A DNA stretch of 64,000 bases. Origin: DAORIO01 sp964384645. GTDB lineage: Bacteria; Patescibacteriota; Minisyncoccia; Phycocordibacterales; UBA9973. Under the pieces are notes generated by a model. It was given only the letters and a program-made list of their open reading frames with translations, did not search any database and was not told the DNA's origin. Position 1 is the stretch's first letter. Each line of letters begins with the position of its first letter. This document shows positions 6,482-17,049 of the stretch, in pieces. The position numbers were made by a program, and so were the translations under genes. Location of the stretch: positions 11,000 through 74,999 of the forward strand of contig CAYLKL010000004.1 of assembly GCA_964384645.1 (NCBI GenBank), written 5' to 3'.

Positions 6482-8722
6482 ATGTCACGAAAACTAAAAG
6501 AAAAGAAAGACATTTATATACAAGAGGAAATACCACCAGAAAATCTCATACCGGAAGAAAACATTTTGTCTCTTAGAAAAAAGGAGTGGGTAATTCGAAT
6601 TGATCCAAAACAGATCAAAGATTTTTTGTATTTACATAAACACACTTTAATTTTTATATTTACTTTTTTTACAGCCTGCGCTTTTATAATAAGCACTTCT
6701 TCAACTAATGCATCTGTCACCACGTTTTATCCAGGAACTTGTCTTGGTGGTTGGCAAAATGTTGAAAATGCGACTGGTGAACCAAGCGTAGAAGACCCAG
6801 AAAGAAAAGAAAGTTTTACAAAAGAAAACTCTGCTGTTTTTGAAAATTCTAACGAAGAAATATTTTGTGGTGATTTTAAGGGTTTAATACCAGAAGATAG
6901 TGAACCTAAAAGATTTGTACTATCTTTTAATTGGTCATATGACTATGGTGAAATAAAGCACGATGACCCATTAATCTCTGGGCAAGAGATAGAGATAAAA
7001 CAGGGAGATTTAAGTGATGACGGAAATGAAAAAGAAACTCAAGAAGAAGTCACAGAAGATCCTATTAAAGAGTCAAAAGAAGAGACTATTAAACTCGATG
7101 AAGTAAAAGAAGAGCCCGCTATTGAAAATATAAATGAAAACAAAGCGGAAGAGACCACTTCTTTTTTAAGAAATATTTTCTCTATTGCTCATGCCCAAGA
7201 AGAGGTAAGTCCTGAACCGGAACCATCGTCTCCTGAACCAGAACCAGAGCCAGAGCCAGAACCAGCGCCAGTAGTTGAGTCAGAACCCGAAATTGTTTCT
7301 GATATTCAAACTAAAGAAAATTCTATCGAAGAACCCGTTTCTTCAGAAGAAGTTGTTTCAGACCAGCCTACTAATGACACAGGTTCATCACAAGGCGGAG
7401 GGTCTACTTCAGAAGATAACGAAGAAGAAGTTCTAAATGTTAATAATGAAGAGGGTGAATCAAAAGAAGAAGAAATTGAAACATCTCCAAATGATATATT
7501 TGAAGTTGTTTATACATTAGACGGCGAGACTTGGGATGTTTTAGGAAGAGTTAGGAAAGATAAATGGCAAGAATCTAGCTTTGAAATACCTTATGAAAAA
7601 ATTACTAGTTGGGATGACTTATCAAAGCTACAGATTAGACTTAAGGTTTTACCGTCTTTTGATTCTATGCCAATAGTTTATTTGGATGCAATTTCTTTGG
7701 ATGTCGAATATGCTGATTTGAATGTCGAAATAGAAACAATCGATTTTAATGACATTGTTCACACTGTTGAGTCTCCAGATATGTTTGTTTTTCTTGCAAA
7801 AAAAGAAAATAAATATGGAATTTGGGTTTTAGATAAAAAATTAATTGGAAAACCAGAAGAAAATTTACTTAAATTGGAAACAGTGGGTGTTTTACCATTT
7901 GAGCCAGTAGTAAAAGATAGGATTATTTTTTGGGTTGTAGGTGATCCTCAAACTCCAGTTGAAGAAGTTGTAAGTGAAATTGTTCCAGATTCTGTTGATG
8001 AATATTTAAATAGTGATCCTGCGGTAGAAAGTATAATTTCAACAACAGAAGAGGCTGAAATTATTGATGAAAATACAGTCACTCAAGAAGAATTGGTCGA
8101 CAGCAACATTAACACTGAAACAGAAGAGGAGGTTGTTTTACCAATAGATACAATTGATTCACTTGAAGAGTCAGAAATTGTTGATGATCAAATCACAGAA
8201 GTTTTTGATGGGCAAAAGCCAACAGCAATTGTTGGTTTTAGAGAGGATATTGGATATATATCTCAAACTATTTTAAATATATCAAACAAAGAAAATTGGC
8301 TTAATTTTGAAGAATACGCAGTTGCGTGGCAAAATGGTTCTTTCTTAATTTTTGATAAAATTAATTCTATTACAACGGTTTTTGATTCTTTGTATGTAAA
8401 TAAGAGTACTCCAAATGTTTTACCTAAAACTTTTAGAGAGTGGATTGTCCATATTCCAGAATTTGATGAAAAAGAGGACGAAGTTGAGGTGTATGACTCA
8501 GAGGATTCTGTAAATAGTTCTAGTTCTCAAGATTTAAATGAGGGTGATATTTTGGAAAATAAAGATACTAGTGACTCTGAAGAAACGGGCATAACAGAAA
8601 ATGACGAAATTGAAGTAATAAATGTTGATGTAGTTGACGGGGAAGAGAAAACAGTAGAAAAAATTGAATCAGTAGAAAACAATATTGAGCAAGAAAATAC
8701 AGTTTCAGAAATATCATTATGA
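6482..8722 (+). CDS. Membrane-anchored, acidic surface protein with Pro-Glu repeats
   Basis: A 746-residue protein. The start ATG is eight bases after TATAAT (6468-6473, preceded by TGA). Residues 1-55 are charged and cytoplasmic, about 56-78 form one membrane helix, and the rest should be outside. Two beta-rich pieces (about 90-165, and 337-420 with Y-T-L-D-G-E-T-W-D-V-L-G) look like halves of a jelly-roll or galactose-binding-like fold, split by an acidic low-complexity insert containing a P-E-P-E-P run near 250. The tail is again mostly Glu, Asp and Ser. Its stop overlaps the start of the next gene (ATGA), so the two are translationally coupled. It probably anchors or spaces the surface proteins encoded downstream; function not established. 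Confidence 0.8.
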   Translation: MSRKLKEKKDIYIQEEIPPENLIPEENILSLRKKEWVIRIDPKQIKDFLYLHKHTLIFIFTFFTACAFIISTSSTNASVTTFYPGTCLGGWQNVENATGEPSVEDPERKESFTKENSAVFENSNEEIFCGDFKGLIPEDSEPKRFVLSFNWSYDYGEIKHDDPLISGQEIEIKQGDLSDDGNEKETQEEVTEDPIKESKEETIKLDEVKEEPAIENINENKAEETTSFLRNIFSIAHAQEEVSPEPEPSSPEPEPEPEPEPAPVVESEPEIVSDIQTKENSIEEPVSSEEVVSDQPTNDTGSSQGGGSTSEDNEEEVLNVNNEEGESKEEEIETSPNDIFEVVYTLDGETWDVLGRVRKDKWQESSFEIPYEKITSWDDLSKLQIRLKVLPSFDSMPIVYLDAISLDVEYADLNVEIETIDFNDIVHTVESPDMFVFLAKKENKYGIWVLDKKLIGKPEENLLKLETVGVLPFEPVVKDRIIFWVVGDPQTPVEEVVSEIVPDSVDEYLNSDPAVESIISTTEEAEIIDENTVTQEELVDSNINTETEEEVVLPIDTIDSLEESEIVDDQITEVFDGQKPTAIVGFREDIGYISQTILNISNKENWLNFEEYAVAWQNGSFLIFDKINSITTVFDSLYVNKSTPNVLPKTFREWIVHIPEFDEKEDEVEVYDSEDSVNSSSSQDLNEGDILENKDTSDSEETGITENDEIEVINVDVVDGEEKTVEKIESVENNIEQENTVSEISL

Positions 8723-11700
8723 AAATAATTGGTTACTTAAAATACATAATAAAAAAATTCCCACGATATGCTTCTGTGTTCTTTTTGATATTGTCAGTTA
8801 CTATTTTAAACAGCGCTAATATTTTTATTGGCAAATTGATAGTAAAAGAAACACCAAAAGCAGAAGCAGGTTTTTATCAGTACTCGGCAACTAGCGGAAA
8901 CGTTGTTTTAGGTACAGCTGTTGCAAATTCTGCAACACAAGTTGCGTCTTTTAAGGGTACTGTGGCAACAGATAACATATTTTGGTCAAATGCCGGAACC
9001 ACAACTGGTTTTAATATACAGCTTGCTTTTGAAAATATAGTTTACAATGGGGCAAATAAAATTATTGTAACTACGGAGTCAAAAAATGCTTCAGGTTCAA
9101 GAGCTTATTTTGTTCAAATATGTGATTGGACAAATGCTACGAGTGTTAATAATGCAGCAGACGCGCAGTGTACCGGTGGTGGCTGGAGAACACTAAACTA
9201 TCCATTTGGAACTGCATTTACAAACAACACTGACACGACTACTACTTTTGAAATTTATAATGGATTTTTTTATACAGGTTCAACTCCTGGAACGAGTATT
9301 AACACTCCTTTGCAAGATTTTGTTTCAGGAAATACAATTCTTCTTAGGTATTACTCTTCAGTAAACTCTTTGATTAACTTCGATATTGACCGTGCTCAGA
9401 TTGAAATCGGTTATGATTCTCAGTATTATCCATCAGATTTTTCAAAAAATGGTTCGTATTCTGGTGCGACTACTAATTTTTACAAAACATTAATGAGCTC
9501 AGATAATGCTCGTATGAGTATGACAAACCAAGCGGGAGCGGCTATGGATATTGATTATACTTTTAAGGGCGTAGAAACTTTTCCTGGAGCAAATACTATT
9601 TTTGTTTCTTGTGAGTGCGCATATGTATCTTCTCCTGTTATGACTTACAATGTTGCTGTTTATAATTATACAACTCCCGGATGGGAGGATTTACATTCTG
9701 GACAAATTACCGCAGGTGGAACGAATGCAGATCAGTTTAATTATTTCGCAAAAAATAACACTACACTTTCTGATTATATTTCTGGAGGCGAAATGCTCAT
9801 TCGTGTATATAGCACGGTTACCGGAACTCAAACATTTCAAATTGACCAATTATATATTGTAATTGGAGCAACAACCGAAAGCGCAACGGGATCAGAAGTT
9901 TCTTATGGTGACGATAATGCAACTGACGCAACTGCAACACAGACAGTTGACGCACTTTCTGCAACAGATACAAGTGGTGCTGATTGGGAAGTTGGGACTT
10001 GTTTAAATACAACTTCACCGTGTGCTTCTACTCCATATAACACAGATAGAGTTGGAACTATCGGAACAAACCACGCTGCATCTTACAATTTAACAATTGA
10101 CGCAGGGGAACCAACCAATGCAGAAATTACAGCAATGAGATTGATATCTAGACACAGAAGCAATAGTACAACAATGACAGTACAAACTAGTATATTAGAT
10201 AATTCAGGTCACTCTAGTGGACAAACTGTTTCGGGTTCGTGGACAACTGTCGGTGTTACAAGTGCTTCTACAAACTATGTTTTAGGGAATACATTACTTC
10301 AAGTAAATCCAGAAGATCATTTGGATCATGATAATAATAAAATTAAAGTTCGTATAAAAACAGTGGTGAGCACTCAAACTACAGGAATTACTGTTAATTG
10401 GGATTTTGCTATGATTGCTCTTCGTTGGGTGAATGACCCAAATGATCGAGGTACAACTGATTCTCAGTATATACCAACAGGTGGAGGGTTGGTTTTGGGT
10501 ACGGCCGATGCTATTAGTGCCACAAATATGGCGACGTGGCGTGGCGCACTTGCTACAGACAACGTTTATTGGTCAAACGATGGAACCACAACGGGGCTTA
10601 ATGTTTACTTGGATGTAGGAAATGTTGTACTAAGTAATGCAAACAAAATTATTATTGTTTCAGAACAAAAAAATGTAACGACGGCAAGATTATTTGTTTT
10701 GCAAATTTGTGATTGGCAGGACGCAACTGATGTCAATCATACTGCAGATACCGAGTGTACAGGTGGTGGTTGGCGAACTCTTCATATACCAACCACTGGC
10801 TCTTCAGAAACCACTGACACCACTAAAACAATAGATATTTGGAACGGCTATTTTCAATCTGGGTCAAACCCCGGTTCGCCAATAGACACACCTCTTACTA
10901 ATTTTATAAACAATGGAACAATTAGAATTAGATATTACTCATCAGTAAACTCTAACGCTCAATTTGATATAGATAGACTTATGATTGAGCTTGCTGTTGA
11001 CCCTGTTTATTATCCAAGTGCGTATACAAAACAAAATTCTTGGGCTGGTAATTTCGCAAATGCCATAAACTATACAGCATTGTCTGATAATAACCGTATT
11101 ACATTTACAAATCAGACCCCAAACCCAATGGATGGCTATTTTGAGTTTAATAATATTGAAACTTATTCAGACGCAAATAGTATTTTTGTATACATGGAAG
11201 GTGCCTATGTCTCTTCAACATTAATGACTTATAATTTAGCAATTTACAATTATAATTCGTCTTCTTGGGAAGATTTACACACAGGACAAATTACTGCTAC
11301 TGGTTCTAATTCTGAGCAAGCAAATTATTTTGCAAAAAATAATGTAACACTATCTGATTATATTTCTGCGGGAAATGCAAGAATTCGTTTGTATAGCACA
11401 GTAGCTGGAACACAAACTTTTGGTTTGGACCAACTTTATATAGTAGTTGGTTCAACAAATACTAGTACAAGCTTATCGGAAACAACTTTTGGTGATGACA
11501 ATGCCACAGATGCTTCAAATACTCGTGATGTTGATGCATTAACAACCTCAACCGGTGGAAATACTTGGCAAGTTGCGACATGTTTAAATAACACAGCTCC
11601 TTGTGCAANNNNNNNNNNNNNNNNNNNNNNNNNNNNNNNNNNNNNNNNNNNNNNNNNNNNNNNNNNNNNNNNNNNNNNNNNNNNNNNNNNNNNNNNNNNN

Positions 11701-12674
11701 NNNNNNNNGGTGGAAATACTTGGCAAGTTGCGACATGTTTAAATAACACAGCTCCTTGTGCAACTACTCCATATGCAACAGATTGGGCTGGAACTTGGGG
11801 TACACATTATTCTGCTTCTCAAAATGTTTCAATGCCAATTACCGTTCCAGATAGCGCAGCTGTTACGGGTGTGTATTATGCTAGTCGTTTCAGAAGTAAT
11901 ATAACAACTAATACTGTTGGATTAGGTCTTAAAGATTTTTCTGGACAATTTGCCCCTGGAACAACTTCTGTTACTGGGGGATGGTCTACTGTCGGTGTAA
12001 CAAATGCGCTAACCACTTACACTGTTTCTGCGGGTATTTGGCCGGTTAACCCAACAGATCACGTTGACTTAGATAATAATGTGGTTACATTAAGACTAAG
12101 AACTTCGGCGTCTACTATTACGAGTACTGTTACTCGTGATTGGGATTTTGCTTTTGCAAGTATTAGATATATTAATATTCCAGTTGAATCAGCGCCAACG
12201 GTTACTTTTTCAATTTCCGATAATACAATTGGTTTCGGAACAATTGACGCTCTTCAAGATAGGTTTGCCACAGGTAACGGTAATGGAACCGCTTCGGAAA
12301 CTGAAGCACATACTATTTCTGCTTCAACAAATGCAACTGGTGGTTATACTATTTTGATAGACGGAGAGACTTTAACAAGTGGTGCAAATACAATAGATGC
12401 CATTGGTGGAACTAATACTTCTTCTAATTTTGGCACCGAACAATTTGGAATGCGGGCGGTTGCAAGTGGGGGTGACGGGGTGGTGTCTAGTCCATATTCT
12501 GCCAGCGGGTACGCACTAGATACAGCAAGTTTTCCAGACGAACTTGCAACCGACACAACAGGAACTGAAGACGTTACAACTTATTCTGTGCGTTATGTTG
12601 CAAATATTCCTGCTGATCAAGTTGCGGGTATTTATACTTCAACTATTACATATATTTTGGTTCCAAACTTTTAA
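8719..12674 (+). CDS. Giant surface protein with two ~530-residue repeats (interrupted by an N gap)
   Basis: The frame is open from 8719 into the 100-N gap and resumes after it in another frame. The 55 bases before the gap (11554-11608) are identical to the 55 after it (11709-11763); joining them once gives an uninterrupted 1,266-residue protein. It has a signal-anchor-like N-terminus (hydrophobic residues 17-35). Two long repeats follow, each with C-D-W-x-x-A-T ... C-T-G-G-G-W-R-T-L, then L-R-Y-Y-S-S-V-N-S, then D-Y-I-S-x-G blocks and cysteine pairs. The last ~165 residues start F-S-I-S-D-N-T-I-G-F-G-T and end in an A-G-I-Y-T-S-T-I-T-Y strand, and are paralogous to the next gene's C-terminus. 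Probably an S-layer or fibre-like surface protein; function unknown. Confidence 0.85.
11554..11763. other. Scaffold gap of 100 N flanked by a 55-base exact duplication
   Basis: N run 11609-11708. Bases 11554-11608 and 11709-11763 are identical, which is what two contigs sharing one k-mer end look like after being joined with a default 100-N spacer. The gap is probably an artefact and about 155 bases of this window are likely surplus. Confidence 0.9.
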
Positions 12675-12682
12675 AAGAACCT

Positions 12683-12691
12683 TTATCCACA
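12683..12691 (+). promoter_or_regulatory. Perfect DnaA-box sequence (single)
   Basis: TTATCCACA in an AT-rich gap between two surface genes. Only one copy is present, so it may be chance or a regulatory site rather than an origin. Confidence 0.3.
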
Positions 12692-12739
12692 AGCATATTT
12701 TTTTGTTTAGCTTATAAATATAGTAAAATATATCCGTAT

Positions 12740-13847
12740 ATGATTAAAAATAAAGTTCCTACAAGTAAACTAAAATTATTAACTAGTGTTGTCGTTGTTT
12801 TCTCTTTGGTAGTTTCATCTTTTAGTTTATTTCCTTTAATTTCTAGAGCGGCATCTGTAACTTCTTTTTCGGACACTTTGTCCAGAGTGAAAGAAGGTAC
12901 TTTGTCGAGTACTTTGTCGAACCATACTATTATGTTTACTACTCCTACTGGTGTAGCAGGGTCTGCTTTAATTGTTCTAACATTCGATAACTCCACAGCT
13001 ATTCCAGGCGCACTTGATTTCGAAGATATTGATTTTAGTTATGATGCAACTCCTGATGGGATTTGTGAGACAACTGACTCTTGCTGCGGCTCCATCGGGT
13101 GGAACTATGGGGGTGGTGGACACATCATCAACTGTTTTAACTTTTACTAATGGTTCAACAACTATTGCCGCTGGTTCAGAGGTTTGTATTCAAGTTGGAA
13201 CAAATGCAACAGAAGGTGTAACTGGTGTTGAGCAAATAACAAACGGTTCAGCAGGGACAACGCTGTTGACTCTATCAGGAAGCTTTGGAGATTCTGGAAC
13301 TGCGGCTATGGCAATTATTGCAGATGACCAAGTTGTTATAACTGCAACAGTAGATCCCACAATATCTTTTTCAATTTCAGATAATACTGTAGGTTTTGGA
13401 ACGCTTGGTTCTGGTGGTGCAAGATGGGCAACAGGTACAACTGGAACAGGTTCAGCTCCTGCAGCATCTTCAGGTGCACACGAATTGTCTATTGGAACAA
13501 ATGCAACTGGTGGCTACGCCATAACTTATAACGGGGCAACTCTAACTTCTGGATTAAATACTATTTCTGCGGCAACAATAACAGGAGATTCTGATGGAAC
13601 TCCTGGTTCAGAACAATTTGCACTAGCGATAGCAGACAACGGAGGTAACGTAACTATTCCTTCTGCTTATGATTATGCTTCGAATAATTATAGTTTTGTT
13701 GCGGGAACAACTACAACTTTAGCCTCTGAAACAGTAGCTTCCGCAACTGAAACAATTGATGTTCAATATATTGCAAACATAACTTCTTCAACTGAAGCAG
13801 GTAGTTATTCAACAACTATTACATACACAGCAACTGGTACATTCTAA
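12740..13847 (+). pseudogene. Secreted surface protein, frameshifted in the middle
   Basis: Reading starts at 12740 (TAAAAT at 12724-12729) with a signal peptide (hydrophobic 14-36, ending S-R-A-A-S). The first frame runs to 13150, but good sequence stops around 13078. The second frame, one base on, carries L-A-A-A-P-S-G-G-T and continues to 13847. Skipping one base near 13070-13080 restores one protein of about 368 residues with the typical order: signal peptide, N-terminal F-E-D-I-D-F-S-Y domain, I-A-D-D-Q-V-V-I-T-A-T-V-D-P-T linker, then an F-S-I-S-D-N-T-V-G-F-G-T domain like the C-terminus of the preceding protein. The break is either an assembly or read error or a recent mutation; the reading frame beyond it is not decayed. 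Confidence 0.8.
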
Positions 13848-13864
13848 AATTCTATTTATAATTT

Positions 13865-14908
13865 ATGAATTTAAAACAAAAAAAATACTTAGCAGCAATA
13901 ATACTTTCTAGCGTTTTTTTTATTGCAAATCACGCAAGTGCAATAACTCTTTCGCCTGTTAGAATAGAAGTTTCAGGAGATCCAGGTAGTACTCTTCGTT
14001 CTAATATAAAAATTTTAAATGAAGAAGACGTTGATGTTACTCTATATAAATCAGCAGAAGGTTTTGAAGGTGAGGGTGAGACAGGAACACCAAAATTAAA
14101 TGGCTTAACAGAAGGGTTGCCTTCTTGGATTAGTACAGACGGAGAAGTTCAAGTAAAAGCTGGAGAAGTTTCTGAAATACCTGTTGCTATCGTTATCCCA
14201 AGTGGAACTGAGCCGGGGGGTTATTATGGAGCTTTGTGCTGGAATTCAAACCCGCCAGGTTTAACTGATCCAGGGGTTGCTATTGGTTCCAAAATTTGTT
14301 CAATTGTCTTAGTTAATGTTAATGGTCCAGTAAAAGAAGGTGGTGGAATACTTGATTACTTTTTAACAAAACAAAAAAAATATTATAATGCGTTACCTGT
14401 TTCTTTTACTTATAGATTTCAAAATTCAGGTAATGCTTTGGTAAAACCAGAAGGAGAAATTATTGTAAGGAATATTTTTGGCATAAAAGCCACATCTTTA
14501 AATGCTAATAATGTTGAGGGAAATGTTTTGCCTAGAGGTGGAATTAGAAAATACGAAGTTTTTTGGTCAAAGGATGCAAGTGATTTTAAAGAAATAGAAG
14601 GCATAAGAGGATTTTTCAATACCGCAAAATATCAGTGGAAAAATTTTGCTTTAGGCCGATTTACAGCTGAATTAAATTTATCTTTTGGTGTTAAGGATAA
14701 GGTAACAGAAACAAAAAAATTATCTTTTTGGGTTATTCCTTGGCAACTACTGATACTGATACTAATACTAATCTTCTTAGTTCTTAATATTTTCAAGAGA
14801 ATTTTAAGATCTTACAATCATTGGGTTATTGAACAAGCTGAAATAGCAATAAAAAAAGAAATGACTGTTAAAAGAAAGAAAAATTCAAAAGAATTGGATC
14901 TGTCTTAA
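13865..14908 (+). CDS. WxL-binding-like (DUF916-like) surface protein with C-terminal membrane helix
   Basis: A 347-residue protein with a signal peptide (1-26, ending H-A-S-A). It then has I-T-L-S-P-V-R-I-E-V followed by beta-rich Ig-like domains with G-G-Y-Y-G-A-L (about 119-125) and N-S-G-N-A-L-V-K-P-E-G (about 186-196). One membrane helix (about 291-311) is followed by a basic cytoplasmic tail. This layout of signal, two beta domains, helix and basic tail is that of the WxL-protein-binding family of Gram-positive bacteria and its relatives. In that family it holds surface proteins to the wall; here it sits between two beta-rich surface proteins and a dockerin protein, so a similar anchoring role is inferred. 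Confidence 0.72.
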   Translation: MNLKQKKYLAAIILSSVFFIANHASAITLSPVRIEVSGDPGSTLRSNIKILNEEDVDVTLYKSAEGFEGEGETGTPKLNGLTEGLPSWISTDGEVQVKAGEVSEIPVAIVIPSGTEPGGYYGALCWNSNPPGLTDPGVAIGSKICSIVLVNVNGPVKEGGGILDYFLTKQKKYYNALPVSFTYRFQNSGNALVKPEGEIIVRNIFGIKATSLNANNVEGNVLPRGGIRKYEVFWSKDASDFKEIEGIRGFFNTAKYQWKNFALGRFTAELNLSFGVKDKVTETKKLSFWVIPWQLLILILILIFLVLNIFKRILRSYNHWVIEQAEIAIKKEMTVKRKKNSKELDLS

Positions 14909-14911
14909 TGA

Positions 14912-15799
14912 ATGAAAATTTTTACAGTAAAAATATTAATTTTCTCACTAATATTTTTTTTGGGTTATAACTATAATTGGGTTTTGGCAGATGATGTGAA
15001 TATTTCTGCTACGGTTGATTCTGTTGTTGGCGGTGGTGGAGGGGGAGGTGGTGGTAGTAGCGGTGGTTCGTCTATTAGCACTAATGTAGTTTTTTCAGGT
15101 AGGGCATACCCGCTATCTAACGTTTCCCTACTTCGAGACGGTGTTGTTGTCGCAACAACCGTTTCTGGTCCAGACGCAAAATTTACAGTTTCACTAGCTG
15201 GTGTGTCGTCTGGTAATCATATATTTACAGTATATAGTACTGATTCTACAGGCTTAAGATCTTCAAATCCTTTTACTGTAACATTGTTCATTTCTTCTGG
15301 TGTTTCTACTACAGTATCTGGAATATTTCTTACTCCAACAATTTCAGTAGATAAATCTATTGTTAGGAAGGGGGATAATTTAACTGTTTTTGGGGAAAGT
15401 TCTCCTGTTAGTGATATTGTTATCGAAGTTAATTCTGAAAATCAATTATTTTTTTCAACGAAGAGTGACAATGACGGGGCTTATCTTTTTACTTTTGATA
15501 CATCTCCGTTAGAATTAGGAGACCATAGTGCTAAATCTAAATCTAAAATAGGCTTTGAAATATCAGAGTATTCTAAGATTGCAAGCTTTAAAGTTGGAAC
15601 TCAAACAATTTTAAATAATACTAATCAGTGTGGAGTTGTGGCAGATCTATTTGTAGATTGTCGAATTAATATAGTCGATTTTTCTATCTTGGCTTATTGG
15701 TATAAAAGACCAATTCCACCAGCAAATATTGATTTGAATAAAGATGGAGTGGTTACAATCGCAGACTTTAGTATTATGGCGTATTACTGGACAGGGTAG
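14912..15799 (+). CDS. Secreted Ig-like protein with C-terminal dockerin
   Basis: A 295-residue protein with a signal peptide (1-26), a poly-glycine/serine linker (about 41-55) and two Ig-like beta domains (about 60-130 and 140-225). The final ~60 residues form a dockerin: two EF-hand-like loops, the first degenerate (D-C-R-I-N-I-V-D-F-S-I-L-A-Y) and the second canonical (D-L-N-K-D-G-V-V-T-I-A-D-F-S-I-M-A-Y). Dockerins bind cohesin modules in a calcium-dependent way, and two cohesin proteins are encoded within 1.3 kb downstream, so a direct partnership is likely. Four bases separate it from the preceding stop, and it is part of the same operon. No enzymatic domain is seen. Confidence 0.85.
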   Translation: MKIFTVKILIFSLIFFLGYNYNWVLADDVNISATVDSVVGGGGGGGGGSSGGSSISTNVVFSGRAYPLSNVSLLRDGVVVATTVSGPDAKFTVSLAGVSSGNHIFTVYSTDSTGLRSSNPFTVTLFISSGVSTTVSGIFLTPTISVDKSIVRKGDNLTVFGESSPVSDIVIEVNSENQLFFSTKSDNDGAYLFTFDTSPLELGDHSAKSKSKIGFEISEYSKIASFKVGTQTILNNTNQCGVVADLFVDCRINIVDFSILAYWYKRPIPPANIDLNKDGVVTIADFSIMAYYWTG

Positions 15800-15874
15800 T
15801 GAATTTTGGCTATGCACGTAGTGCGTTCCGACTGAATAGTCGGAACATAGCCAAAATCTACTACCCTGGGACCA
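15789..15874. repeat. Branched inverted repeat between the dockerin and GIY-YIG genes
   Basis: AATTTTGGCTATG (15812-15824) is inverted as CATAGCCAAAAT (15846-15857). Inside lies GTTCCGACT/AGTCGGAAC and a short CAC/GTG hairpin; outside, GGGTAGT matches ACTACCC. There is no T-tract, so it is not a standard terminator. It overlaps the end of the dockerin gene. Confidence 0.65.
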
Positions 15875-15892
15875 GATAAAGATTAATTTTTT

Positions 15893-16165
15893 ATGTTTAA
15901 TTATGTATATGTGATACAAAGCAATAAAACAGATAATTTGTATGTTGGTTATTCTTCAGACATTAAGAAAAGATTGGAAGAGCATAATAGTGGTAAAAAT
16001 TTTTCAACTAAGTCAAAAGTTCCATGGAGTTTAATACATTACGAAGCTTATAAAAATATGAAAGATACAATCCGTAGAGAAAAATATTTAAAAACAAATC
16101 AAGGTTCAAGATTACTTAAAAGAATGTTAAGAGAATTTTTTTATGAGAAAAAATACAATGTCTAA
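15893..16165 (+). CDS. Small GIY-YIG domain protein
   Basis: A 90-residue protein made of a single GIY-YIG fold: Y-V-Y-V-I-Q-S (4-10) and L-Y-V-G-Y-S (about 17-22) form the two catalytic strands, R at about 27 in K-K-R-L-E-E-H-N fits the conserved arginine, and E at about 64 in R-R-E-K-Y-L-K fits the metal-binding glutamate. This is the short stand-alone type (UPF0213-like), whose members nick or cleave DNA structures. It sits oddly inside an operon of surface proteins, directly after a branched inverted repeat. Its end overlaps the next gene. Confidence 0.85.
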   Translation: MFNYVYVIQSNKTDNLYVGYSSDIKKRLEEHNSGKNFSTKSKVPWSLIHYEAYKNMKDTIRREKYLKTNQGSRLLKRMLREFFYEKKYNV

Positions 16166-17045
16166 TTTTTTAAAAATATTTATAATAGCAACAATTTTTA
16201 TACTTACACCTAAAGTAACTTTTGGGGCTGATTTGTTTGTGAAAACCCAAAAGGAACAATATAAAATAGGAGAGCAGTTTATTGTCAGTGTTGAAGTTGT
16301 TTCCGAAAAAGAATTACCAATAAATGCTGTTGATTTGCAGATTGGTTTTACAAAAGAGACAGTAAAGTTTGTTAACAGTATTGAAAGAAATTCTATAGTC
16401 TCATTTTTTGTGGATAGGCCTAAATTGGAAAACGGGTTTGTTTATTTGTCAGGAATTACACCGGGTGGTTTTTATGGATCAATTGATCCAATTATAGATT
16501 CAGAGAAAATTCAAACTGTTAAGATAATAGATTTGATTTTTGAACCAATTGCTTCAGGGAGGGCAGAGGTTTATTTAGAAAAAGGTTTTTTATATAGAGC
16601 TGATGGAACTGGTTTGACTCTTAATTTTAATAATTGGCCTAGCATTCTTTCTGTTACAGACGAAGTTCTATTTAGCGCTATAGATTTAAATGACGATGTT
16701 CCACCTACACCATTTGATTTGAAAATAATTCAAGATAGAAATATTTCAAAAAATTCAATACTTGTATTTGAGACAAATGACGAAGATTCCGGTATTGATT
16801 ATTATGAAATTTTCGAAGAAGGTAGAAAACCAGAAGTTTCTGATAGTCCTTATATACTTAAAAATAAACCACCAAGAGGTGTAATAACTGTAAAGGCTTA
16901 TGATAAGTCTGGAAATGTACAAGCTTCTTATATTGACGCACCTATCGTTATAAATAATAAACAAAATAATAAAGACATAATCATTATTATTGCTATAATT
17001 TGTTTATTAGTTTTCTTTTTTAAAAAAATAAAAAGAAAAACTTAG
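16143..17045 (+). CDS. Membrane-anchored cohesin-domain protein
   Basis: A 300-residue protein. Two starts are possible: 16143, or 16158, which overlaps the preceding stop by eight bases and gives a cleaner signal peptide. After the signal (to about 29) a cohesin module spans about 30-160, with the typical Y-K-I-G-E-Q-F, A-V-D-L-Q-I-G-F and late K-I-I-D-L-I-F-E strands. A second Ig-like domain with D-D-V-P-P-T-P-F-D-L and D-S-G-I-D-Y-Y-E-I follows (about 180-265), then a hydrophobic helix (about 279-294) and a K-R-K-T end. It should display a cohesin on the cell surface as a dock for the dockerin protein encoded upstream. Confidence 0.82.
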   Translation: MRKNTMSNFLKIFIIATIFILTPKVTFGADLFVKTQKEQYKIGEQFIVSVEVVSEKELPINAVDLQIGFTKETVKFVNSIERNSIVSFFVDRPKLENGFVYLSGITPGGFYGSIDPIIDSEKIQTVKIIDLIFEPIASGRAEVYLEKGFLYRADGTGLTLNFNNWPSILSVTDEVLFSAIDLNDDVPPTPFDLKIIQDRNISKNSILVFETNDEDSGIDYYEIFEEGRKPEVSDSPYILKNKPPRGVITVKAYDKSGNVQASYIDAPIVINNKQNNKDIIIIIAIICLLVFFFKKIKRKT

Positions 17046-17049
17046 CGTG

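Noticed and set aside
11436..11749. Minus-strand open frames across the N gap
   Set aside because: They exist only because the N run contains no stops and they mirror the giant surface gene.
12683..12691. Origin marked by the perfect DnaA box
   Set aside because: A single copy between surface genes; a nine-base match in AT-rich DNA is weak.
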